Of a stretch of DNA of 64,000 nucleotides, positions 24,680 to 32,217 are shown one piece after another. How positions within the stretch are numbered: position 1 is the stretch's first letter; every line of letters starts with the position of its first letter. The notes below the pieces were generated by a model. The model was not told the origin of the DNA. It did no database searches and saw nothing but the letters and a program-made list of their open reading frames with translations. A program made the position numbers and the translations under genes. Origin of the DNA: Maribellus sediminis (GTDB lineage: Bacteria; Bacteroidota; Bacteroidia; Bacteroidales; Prolixibacteraceae); contig NZ_WXUB01000003.1 in assembly GCF_011799805.1 (NCBI RefSeq), positions 310,001 through 374,000 of the forward strand, in the 5' to 3' direction.

Positions 24680-27670
24680 TTATTTTTCATCAGGAATAAT
24701 AATCTCAACTTTTGTCCCTTCTTTTAAATCAATAATCTTCAAATCATACTTTTCTCTGTTCTTCTCCTGAAGTATTTTCATACGTTCCTGAACCAGCTTC
24801 GAGCCTTTCCCGTTTTTTGATTTTGAAATATCCCGGGCTGCTCCCCGCCCGATGCCGTTATCTTCAATCGAAATTTTAAGTTCTGTACCATTTTGCTCAA
24901 ATTCAATTTTTAACTGCCGGTCGTTGGCTTTGTTTTGCAAACCATGAATGATGGCATTCTCCACAAATGGTTGTAAAATCATCGACGGTACCATCGTATT
25001 GTGTACATCTACCTGTTCATCAACAAGCAGCGAATAGTCAAACTCGAAGCGTAATTTTTCGAGGCTCAGATATTGCTGAATCATTTCCAGTTCCTCAGCC
25101 AGCGACACCTCTTCCTTCTCCGAATTGTTTAATACTTTCCGAATCAACCCGGCAAAATCGCTTAAATACAAATGGGCCTCGCGGCCCTTGTTTTGCTGAA
25201 CGAGGTTTTGCACCGAGTTCAAACTGTTAAAAAGAAAGTGTGGATTCATTTGCGAGCGGATGGCGGTGAGCTCCAATTCTCGCAACCGTGTTCGCTGCTG
25301 CTCTTTTCGGAAACGCTGCCTGACGCGCCATTTCCAAACAATCAGAATTAACACTAATAGGATTAAGGTTATCACCAGTAAAAGGACGATAAATTGAAGC
25401 TGCGATTTATTGAGTTGTTTTTTTTCGGGCTGTAAGCTTTCTTTGGCTAATCCTATGATCGTGTCAGGCTGGGAAGAGGTGCCGAGAAGTTTCCCGTTCC
25501 TGTCGTAGGCAATGTAATACCTGGAATTTTGAAGGAAAACATCGTTTAGTGTTTGTTCGTTGTTGATCAGTAAAAGCTGAGCTGCTATCGGTTCTGCACG
25601 TTTGGTATAATCTGCCCATTCCTTAAAATTGTTACCTTCAGTTACCAGCACCACATTTAAATCGGGATTGTCTTCGGCTACCTTATCCCAATAATACCTT
25701 TCAATTGCACGATCAGAAGTGATGTAGAAAATTGTAGGCTTTTCACCAAAAAAATCTTTAAAATAAAGGGCTCCCCCATCCTGATTAAAAAACTTTTGCT
25801 CCGGACAGTAATTATCGTTTTGCCACTGCAAACTGTTTTGACGAAGTTGTTTTACAGCCTCCAGAAACTCAGTATCGTTGCAGGTTCTGAGTATCAGATC
25901 CAACGTTTCGTCCACTTTTTTGTATATATAAGACCGATCCTGATACAGCATTTCTTCCCGCCTGCTTAAATCGCCCTGACACATTTGAACCACCTGGCTG
26001 TAGAATCCATGTCCGGCCAAAATTGCACGAGCAAGCTGGGTTCGCATTTCAATATCGCTGAAATAATAGAATTTCAGATTTACGCCTGCAATTTTATAAT
26101 CTCTAATTGCCAACTCTTTAACTTTTTGCGCTATCCCGAAATAGTACATGAGATAATAGCCGGCAAAAAATCTTGAATAAATTCCGTAGTCATTATAGCA
26201 ATCATTAAATTTTACAGATTCGATGATAGCTTCCATTTTTTTCAGGTCCGTTTCATCCTCGTCGGAGCCATACATGGATGTTAAATCGGAACGAAGGTAA
26301 TAGCGCAACTGAGAGAGATTTCGAAATATTGAATTATATAAAAACGCTTTTAATTCTCTACCAATAAATTGAACTATAGTTGTATCAGTATCCGATTTAT
26401 ACTTTTCAGTGAAAGAATCAACTTGATCCAGAGCGGCAATAAAGTCTTTGTAGCTGTTTTTCGTATTGTATGATTGCAGGGTATTGAAACTCAAACGTTC
26501 GTTAAAGATTTTAAAGGTTTGCCTGAAATCATTCAACATCTTATTTTCACTGCTGAAATCGCCGCCGTAATCAATATCCCATGGAAATTCTTCACCACTG
26601 GCAGAAAAAGTTGATTCACTACCGGGTTCGGCATAAAAAGCCAGTACGCGGGAGTTATCGATGTAATTGAATCTCCCGATTTCGAGGAAAACCATTTCCG
26701 GGTGTTTAAGTGAAATATCAATTTGGAAGGAATTGTTTTCGTCAAGAAAAACCATTTCCTGGCGTAGTTCGTTGCCAAAGGGCCGGTCAAGAAAAGCCAG
26801 TGTGACTGTATTGGTTTTAGGATTTTCAATCTTACCCGAAAGAATAAATCGGGCCGGAGCAATGTCACGAATTGATTTCAATACAATACTCTTTTCAAAA
26901 TATTTATCCCCGTATCTCCTTGCTCTGGGGATGGTGTCAAATGAAACTGTCCTAAATTTTTTCAGGGAATTCATTTCCTTATCGATGATAATTTCACGTG
27001 ACAGCAAACCGGGTGTTTTATCCCACTTTTTCTGAGAAAGGATCATGGTTGGTTTTGGATATTCAAGTTTTGTCTCGAATTTTTCGGGATCGAACATTTC
27101 ATCAGGAATGCGATAAATTGACTCGACCAAGGTTGTTACTTCCTTCAGCACCTTTTTGTTTATGATATCAACCCTTTCGGTTATTTGTTGCTGACCAAAT
27201 CCCTGTTCCTTCAGGATGCTGTATAATTCTTCGAGCAACCCGGCGCGATTAACCAACGTAACTTTGCTACTGTCGAAATCAAAGTTGTATTTGAACTGAA
27301 TCCGGCACAAAAGTCCTTCGTAAAAATCAGGATATCGCCTGTCGTAAAAACCATCTACCAGTTCGGGGTACCTGTAATCTTTTAAAGAGGTAACATCCGA
27401 AAGCGGTTCTTCAACGCTGTTACCAATAAATTCAACACTTAGGTAATTCTGATTATCCGCAGAAGACTTCTCGTATTTTAGCTTTAGTGTCTGTTTTTTC
27501 AGAAGCATTTCTGTCTTTTTACCCTCATTGTCTTGCAGATAGTTCAGATCGCTGAATTCATAAACATATTCTTTGCCAATTGATGGAAACATTTTGAAAT
27601 CAGCCTCCTGAGAGAACGAAACGAAACTACTTAAGTACAAAACGAGAAAAAGTACGGTTGAAAGTTTCAT
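24680..27670 (-). CDS. LytS-type sensor histidine kinase with TlpA-like sensor (copy 2)
   Basis: A 996-residue tandem paralogue of the kinase downstream. Signal peptide at residues 1-20 (ending SFSQ), a long extracytoplasmic region with a DUF4369-like domain (around 280-360, VLAFYAEPGS) and a CxxC-less thioredoxin-like segment (around 620-740, FFNQDGGALYFKDFFGEKPT), a membrane helix (about 760-778), then the His_kinase domain with H811 in QMNPHFLFN and the HATPase domain with EDNGIGR. The last 240 residues are nearly identical to those of copy 1, while the sensor halves have diverged strongly. Each copy has its own copy of the same promoter element. It is the first gene of the minus-strand island. 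Confidence 0.9.
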   Translation of the reverse strand: MKLSTVLFLVLYLSSFVSFSQEADFKMFPSIGKEYVYEFSDLNYLQDNEGKKTEMLLKKQTLKLKYEKSSADNQNYLSVEFIGNSVEEPLSDVTSLKDYRYPELVDGFYDRRYPDFYEGLLCRIQFKYNFDFDSSKVTLVNRAGLLEELYSILKEQGFGQQQITERVDIINKKVLKEVTTLVESIYRIPDEMFDPEKFETKLEYPKPTMILSQKKWDKTPGLLSREIIIDKEMNSLKKFRTVSFDTIPRARRYGDKYFEKSIVLKSIRDIAPARFILSGKIENPKTNTVTLAFLDRPFGNELRQEMVFLDENNSFQIDISLKHPEMVFLEIGRFNYIDNSRVLAFYAEPGSESTFSASGEEFPWDIDYGGDFSSENKMLNDFRQTFKIFNERLSFNTLQSYNTKNSYKDFIAALDQVDSFTEKYKSDTDTTIVQFIGRELKAFLYNSIFRNLSQLRYYLRSDLTSMYGSDEDETDLKKMEAIIESVKFNDCYNDYGIYSRFFAGYYLMYYFGIAQKVKELAIRDYKIAGVNLKFYYFSDIEMRTQLARAILAGHGFYSQVVQMCQGDLSRREEMLYQDRSYIYKKVDETLDLILRTCNDTEFLEAVKQLRQNSLQWQNDNYCPEQKFFNQDGGALYFKDFFGEKPTIFYITSDRAIERYYWDKVAEDNPDLNVVLVTEGNNFKEWADYTKRAEPIAAQLLLINNEQTLNDVFLQNSRYYIAYDRNGKLLGTSSQPDTIIGLAKESLQPEKKQLNKSQLQFIVLLLVITLILLVLILIVWKWRVRQRFRKEQQRTRLRELELTAIRSQMNPHFLFNSLNSVQNLVQQNKGREAHLYLSDFAGLIRKVLNNSEKEEVSLAEELEMIQQYLSLEKLRFEFDYSLLVDEQVDVHNTMVPSMILQPFVENAIIHGLQNKANDRQLKIEFEQNGTELKISIEDNGIGRGAARDISKSKNGKGSKLVQERMKILQEKNREKYDLKIIDLKEGTKVEIIIPDEK

Positions 27671-27690
27671 AGCGATTGATTATTGGTAGT

Positions 27691-27761
27691 TCAAATTTGG
27701 CCGAAAAAATTCGAAATAAAAAGGAGGACTTATTAAACGGTAGCTTTGGTTTATTTAGCGG
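27691..27761 (-). promoter_or_regulatory. 71-bp promoter repeat with LytTR-type operator (copy 2)
   Basis: Second copy of the element before the upstream kinase gene. The direct repeats lie at 27751-27761 (CCGCTAAATAA on the minus strand) and 27730-27740 (CCGTTTAATAA), again 21 bases apart and 20 bases of leader from the ATG. The conserved spacing in a region that is otherwise unalike points to a selected regulatory site or a recent duplication. Confidence 0.75.
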
Positions 27762-27869
27762 TTGTCAATGTTGAATTGTTTCAGGTCCTAATCAAACAAT
27801 CATGATCTTCAGGAATCAACAACGGAGATGAAAGTGAATTTTAATTGTATCTTATTTACCCTCTCTCCT

Positions 27870-27895
27870 GTCTCTCCCTTCAGGAATGGAGAGAC
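27870..27895. repeat. Palindromic hairpin, probable dispersed repeat
   Basis: GTCTCTCC pairs with GGAGAGAC around a 10-base loop. The purine/pyrimidine-rich sequence resembles intergenic palindromes scattered in Bacteroidota genomes, but no second copy occurs in the window. Confidence 0.5.
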
Positions 27896-27969
27896 GATTA
27901 GCCTCCAAACACAACAAAGGTCAAGCTGATCATTGATCTGATAAAACAAAGTTCCACTGTCCAATCGTC

Positions 27970-27990
27970 CCTGCCTGCCGGACAGGCAGG
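27970..27990. repeat. GC-rich palindrome CCTGCCTG-N5-CAGGCAGG
   Basis: A perfect 8-bp stem with loop CCGGA in an AT-rich setting, followed at once by a weaker inverted pair CCTTGC/GCAGGGAAGG. It has the look of a REP-type element. It has no T tract and no nearby gene end, so it is not a plain terminator. Confidence 0.6.
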
Positions 27991-28057
27991 CTTCCTTGCT
28001 TGCAGGGAAGGATAAGAAGATGGGTACAAATAAACTAAGAAGGATAGACTTTCAAAA

Positions 28058-28086
28058 AAAGGCGACCTGCAAAACAGATCGCCTTT
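28058..28086 (-). terminator. Terminator after the LolA-like gene
   Basis: On the minus strand AAAGGCGA-T-CTG pairs with CAG-G-TCGCCTTT (one mismatch), followed by a T run. It lies 25 bases past the stop codon at 28111. Confidence 0.85.
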
Positions 28087-28110
28087 CGTTTATCTTGTAT
28101 AGTATTCTTT

Positions 28111-28824
28111 CTATTCTGAAGGACGTGTAAAAACTGAATCATCAATTTTTTCATCCAGTTTTATTTCATCCAGGGTAATTGTGCTGGTACCCATCGGCAT
28201 TACCTGCTCCATTTTGCAGCCCATTTTTATACCGTTGATCTCTTTGTATTCAACAATTTTGGTATCTACATTCATGGTTTGGCCCATGGCTTCTACTTTC
28301 GTTTTCACCATCGAAACCAGGTAAGTTTCTCCATCGATATAATAATCTTTTACCATACCATCGGCATTGGTGAGTTTAATGCGGTAGGCTTCTTTTCCAT
28401 CCAGATTCACTTTTCCGATCAATTCAGCAGTGCTTCCTTTCTTGGCGTAATTGTACAATTCGCCTTCCAGATCGGCCTGGCTCATTGCCTGTTTCAAATC
28501 GGCGCCTTTCAGATCGGTAACTCCGCCGCCAACCATCGGATTGATCATCCAACCGTTTTCGCCGTCGAATCCCTGAACGATTTTCTGGCCCATGGCTTCT
28601 GTTTCAATCTTAAATTTGTTGGGTTTTTTCATTTGCATGGTCATGGGCATTTCCATTCCCATCATGCTCATTTTAGCCTTAATATAAAAGGTTTTAACGT
28701 CGGCCAGTTTTTCCAGGCCCGTAGCTTTGTAATTTTTTTCGAGTACTTCGTCGAGTGTTTGTGCCTGCGCTGCAACAAATGCAAAAAGCACAAGGGCGGT
28801 TAATAAGAAGGTCCGTTTCATCAT
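28111..28824 (-). CDS. Outer-membrane lipoprotein-sorting (LolA-like) protein
   Basis: A 237-residue exported protein with a signal peptide (residues 1-21, ending AAQAQ). The mature part begins with a helix DEVLEKNYKATGLEKLADVKT and continues as a half-barrel with paired strands such as KPNKFKIET and AYRIKLTNADG, the LolA/LolB-like fold; annotation pipelines call this group outer-membrane lipoprotein-sorting protein. It is unusually rich in Met (for example MSMMGMEMPMTMQMKK). Whether it carries lipoproteins or other lipids is unknown. Two ATGs lie next to each other (28824 and 28821); either may be used. It is monocistronic with its own terminator. Confidence 0.8.
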   Translation of the reverse strand: MMKRTFLLTALVLFAFVAAQAQTLDEVLEKNYKATGLEKLADVKTFYIKAKMSMMGMEMPMTMQMKKPNKFKIETEAMGQKIVQGFDGENGWMINPMVGGGVTDLKGADLKQAMSQADLEGELYNYAKKGSTAELIGKVNLDGKEAYRIKLTNADGMVKDYYIDGETYLVSMVKTKVEAMGQTMNVDTKIVEYKEINGIKMGCKMEQVMPMGTSTITLDEIKLDEKIDDSVFTRPSE

Positions 28825-28895
28825 TTTGAGTTTAAATTGAATTGAAATTTATTTCGTCTAATTTACGCATTATATGTTTTGGGGCAAGAATGGAT

Positions 28896-29564
28896 TTAAA
28901 AATATATCTCTCCAAGGATATTTTCGTAAGGAACGCCTTTTTCAATCAGCAGATCACGTACCTCCACTACCATCAATGCTTTACCACACAGGTAATATTT
29001 AACATCGGGTAGCTTTTCAATCCCCGCCAGGTAATCGCTTACCCGCCCGGGAACCACATCGCACGACGATTCGCGCGAGCAACACCTGATATAATTCTCG
29101 CCCAAGGCCCATTCCAGATCGTCTTCAAAATAAAACTGGTTGAGGTAAGCTACGCCGTGAATCAGTTTTTTATTTTCGCCCAATCCCGAGCGAAACATGC
29201 TGTAAAAAGGGGCTATTCCGGTTCCCGTGGCAATCCACCAGGCTGCTTCGTTTGTCCCCAAAAATCCACCGTAAGGCTCCGAAACTAAAATTGTATCTCC
29301 CGGAATTACTGCAGAAAGTTTTGGCGTTAAGTATCCATCTTCCTTTATGTTGAAAAGAACCCTGATCTCTTCTTCCTGGTTACCGCTGCAAATACTGTAA
29401 ATACGTGGTGCTTGCACAGTATCGATCGCAATTTTTACAACCTGTCCCGGAATAAAATCGGAAGTGCGCTTAAATGAAATGACATGAACGCCCGGTGATA
29501 TTTCTTCGTTATTGGTGATCACCCGTTCAAAAAGCGGGGTTTCTTTACGTTGTTGCTTTGCCAT
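28896..29564 (-). CDS. Ferredoxin-NADP reductase-like flavoprotein
   Basis: A 222-residue FNR-fold oxidoreductase that moves electrons between NAD(P)H and a small redox partner through FAD. The FAD-binding signature is RIYSICSG, the pyridine-nucleotide site is ATGTGIAPFYSMF, and YYLCGKALMV lies near the C-terminus. It lacks the C-terminal aromatic extension of plant-type FNR and has no iron-sulfur domain. The frame begins at a TTG (29570), but the ATG at 29564 is preferred. The neighbouring PHP phosphoesterase is upstream on the same strand, 53 bases away. Its partner protein is not visible here. Confidence 0.88.
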   Translation of the reverse strand: MAKQQRKETPLFERVITNNEEISPGVHVISFKRTSDFIPGQVVKIAIDTVQAPRIYSICSGNQEEEIRVLFNIKEDGYLTPKLSAVIPGDTILVSEPYGGFLGTNEAAWWIATGTGIAPFYSMFRSGLGENKKLIHGVAYLNQFYFEDDLEWALGENYIRCCSRESSCDVVPGRVSDYLAGIEKLPDVKYYLCGKALMVVEVRDLLIEKGVPYENILGEIYF

Positions 29565-29616
29565 CTTCAAGAAGTTATTTTTGCAATAAACCCCTAATAA
29601 CAGCTTTTGTTTACCG

Positions 29617-30720
29617 CTACTGATTCGTGAAACTGAGGGTTATTACCAGGTTTTCATCCGAAGTCGTATACATATTGCTTACTGTGTAATACAGGTTGAT
29701 CTCGCCGGTTGTGGTAATTTCGTCGGAATTACCAACCAGGTTCAGCGGTGTTACGTGATGCGCTTTTAGTGTAATTTTTTCAGGAGCGTCGAGCCCAACG
29801 CCCGGCTGCAACAGTTCCAGTTCGTAATCGATGTCGGAATTATTCGTAATATTTACCACTTTGTTGGTGCCGTTTGTCAGCCGTAAGGGTGCTTGCGGAA
29901 ACTTTAACGATGCAAAAAACAAGGGCTCAAGCAGCGACGATTTTCCCATTAAAGTATTATCGAAATAAACGGCCGTTCTGCCGCTAAACAAAGCTTCCTT
30001 AATTCCGCCTTCAGTGCGGCTCTTTGCAAAAACCAGGGTTAATGGCCGGTGTCCTCGGTCAACGTCCATTGGCCCGTGTACATCAGAATTGGCAAACATG
30101 GTCAGCTTCTTTTCGTTGGCCCAGTCGAGTGCTTCCGGGTAATATTCTTTGCTGTTGTAAACCTCTATTCCATGCAGCATTTTATTCCGGAGCAGGTTTG
30201 TATGTTCATCGAACCAATTTGTTGTATCGGGTTGTTGAGCCTTCCATCCCGGGTGGTTCCATAGAATAAAAGCACCCTGGTCGCGGGCTTCTTTTATGGC
30301 GTCGTTCACGTCTTCGCGATCGAGCAGATTAGCATTGGTAATAAACAAAGCATTTAAATGCCCCGGTGGCATGCTCCTGGTAATTTCGGCGGCACGTACC
30401 AGCAAAATATCGAGCTGTTTCGCTAATGGGCTGGCAATTTCGAACGAACGGTTGTGATCGGCCACCACATCTTTTGAATGTGGCCGATATTCAATGTGGT
30501 CGGTAATTGCAATTGCGTCGAGTCCTTCATTCCAGGCTTCCTCAACCCTGACAGTCGGCCACACGGTTCCATCCGAAAAAACAGTGTGCATATGAAAATC
30601 GCATTTTAGTGTTTTGTAACCGCTGATGTCGGGCACTGCAATAATCCTTCGCGATTGCGCATTGGCTACTTGAACAGCAAACAAAACAACGAACAATAAA
30701 CATAATTTTCTGAAGTACAT
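29617..30720 (-). CDS. Exported PHP-domain phosphoesterase
   Basis: A 367-residue protein with a signal peptide (residues 1-22, ending VANAQ). The PHP metal site begins with CDFHMHTVFSDG, continues with AITDHIEYRPH, and has NHPGW and NSDVHGP, which supply the His and Asp ligands of a two- or three-metal centre. A C-terminal beta domain (about 270-367, NITNNSDIDYELELL) matches the Sb-PDE type architecture seen in Bacteroidota. Likely a periplasmic phosphodiesterase or phosphatase; the substrate is unknown. It is divergent from the ROK regulator. Confidence 0.87.
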   Translation of the reverse strand: MYFRKLCLLFVVLFAVQVANAQSRRIIAVPDISGYKTLKCDFHMHTVFSDGTVWPTVRVEEAWNEGLDAIAITDHIEYRPHSKDVVADHNRSFEIASPLAKQLDILLVRAAEITRSMPPGHLNALFITNANLLDREDVNDAIKEARDQGAFILWNHPGWKAQQPDTTNWFDEHTNLLRNKMLHGIEVYNSKEYYPEALDWANEKKLTMFANSDVHGPMDVDRGHRPLTLVFAKSRTEGGIKEALFSGRTAVYFDNTLMGKSSLLEPLFFASLKFPQAPLRLTNGTNKVVNITNNSDIDYELELLQPGVGLDAPEKITLKAHHVTPLNLVGNSDEITTTGEINLYYTVSNMYTTSDENLVITLSFTNQ

Positions 30721-30914
30721 AACAGAATCCTTTATAGGTAAAATATCACCTCAAATATCTTTTAAAATAAACAAGATGAAAAGATTATTGCATTATTTTT
30801 TTATGATTTGTAAATCAATGGTTAATTTTAGGAGATTTCTAGATTGTTTTATAATTTTTTTAAAAAGATACTTGTCTGTTTTGAATTTAATTCAGATTTT
30901 TACACCAAATTATT

Positions 30915-32138
30915 ATGGAGAAACTATTTAAAAATGCGGTGAACCAAAGCCAGGCGGTTGAACAAAAAAAAATCGCCAACAAAAAGTACATCCTTAGAGC
31001 GATTTACTTTAACGGGCCGCTTTCAAACTCTGAGCTAGCCAAGCGCATTAAACTGAGCACCCCGAAAATCAACAGTCTTTTACTCGAACTGATCGACGAA
31101 GGTTTGGTTAAGGAACTGGGCAGGGGCGATTCAAGTGGCGGCCGCCGGCCAAATATTTACGGACTGGTTGAAGACGGTTTCTTCGTAGTTGGTATTACCA
31201 TCAACATCACCCGCACCATTATTTCCATTTTTAACAGTTGTAACCAGGAAGTTAGTGGGCCACACTATTTCCCGATAAAAATGGAGTCGGACTTTGATAT
31301 TTTCAAGCAGGTGAATGAAAAGCTCGATGAAGTAGTTAAGGCAAGCAACATTCCGGCCGATAAAATTCTGGTGGCCGGTATCGAAATTCCGGGGCTGATT
31401 AACCTGGAAGCAGGAACCAACCTTACCTATTTCCCCGGAGTTGATAATTTATTCGAAGAACTGAAAAAGATTTTCGGAATCCCGGTATTTTTTAACCACG
31501 ACACCAAAGTACGCGCACTTGCTGAGCAACATTTTGGCCTGGCAAAAGACAAGAAAAATGTGCTGATGCTGCAAGCCGACTGGGGTCTTGGTCTTGGCAT
31601 TATAATGAACGGCAAACTGTATTCGGGCAAGTCGGGTTTTTCGGGTGAATTTGGGCACATTCCGCTGGTTGACAATGGCCCGCTTTGTGTTTGCGGAAAA
31701 CAGGGCTGTCTGGAAACCGTGGTTTCGGCAAAAGCCATTGCTCGCCAGGCACGCGAAGCCATTCAGGAAGGCAAATCTTCGCTGATTAAAGAACTCGTTC
31801 AGAACGACCTGGATAAAATTGATATAACCGTGGTAATTAAAGCTGCCAATGCGGGCGACCAGTTCGCTATTTCGCTGTTCTCGGAAGTAGGAAAATGGCT
31901 GGGCCGCGGCATCGCTTTTTTAATACAAATATTTAATCCCGAATTAATTATAATTAGCGGGCAGGTAGCTGTCGCCAATCAGTTTATACTGGCACCAATC
32001 CAGCAGGCAATAAATACATACAGCAACAGAGATATCAGCAACGATTCTGAAATTAAATTCTCTGAACTGGGTTCGAAAGCCGGAACGATGGGTGCTGCAG
32101 CTTATGCCTTGGAGCAAATTTCGAAGCAGAAAAAATAA
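30915..32138 (+). CDS. ROK-family transcriptional regulator (NagC/Mlc type)
   Basis: A 407-residue regulator with an N-terminal winged helix-turn-helix (about residues 25-85, NSELAKRIKLSTPKINSLL) and a C-terminal ROK sugar-binding domain. The ROK zinc motif is GPLCVCGKQGCLE (about 255-267), and GHIPLV precedes it. By position upstream of two NagB genes it most likely senses N-acetylglucosamine or glucosamine phosphates and controls the adjacent operon. ATG at 30915 follows an AT-rich leader of 194 bases shared with the divergent PHP gene. A short hairpin (32137-32154) overlaps its stop region but lacks a T tract. Confidence 0.9.
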   Translation: MEKLFKNAVNQSQAVEQKKIANKKYILRAIYFNGPLSNSELAKRIKLSTPKINSLLLELIDEGLVKELGRGDSSGGRRPNIYGLVEDGFFVVGITINITRTIISIFNSCNQEVSGPHYFPIKMESDFDIFKQVNEKLDEVVKASNIPADKILVAGIEIPGLINLEAGTNLTYFPGVDNLFEELKKIFGIPVFFNHDTKVRALAEQHFGLAKDKKNVLMLQADWGLGLGIIMNGKLYSGKSGFSGEFGHIPLVDNGPLCVCGKQGCLETVVSAKAIARQAREAIQEGKSSLIKELVQNDLDKIDITVVIKAANAGDQFAISLFSEVGKWLGRGIAFLIQIFNPELIIISGQVAVANQFILAPIQQAINTYSNRDISNDSEIKFSELGSKAGTMGAAAYALEQISKQKK

Positions 32139-32217
32139 AGCTAAGCGTAGCTTTGAATGGGCTTCCAGCTGTTTCGTATTTGAATAAAGTTCAGAAAAAT
32201 ATAGAAATTAAATACTC

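Larger units (their letters stand above)
27671..28110. other. Intergenic region with promoter repeat and hairpins
   Basis: A 440-base non-coding stretch. It holds the kinase promoter repeat (27691-27761), two palindromic hairpins (27870-27895 and 27970-27990) and the terminator of the LolA-like gene (28058-28086). No open reading frame here looks real. Confidence 0.6.

Noticed and set aside
28279-28803. 174-codon frame antisense to the LolA-like gene
   Set aside because: The His/Phe-rich composition mirrors Met and Lys codons on the other strand; no recognisable fold.
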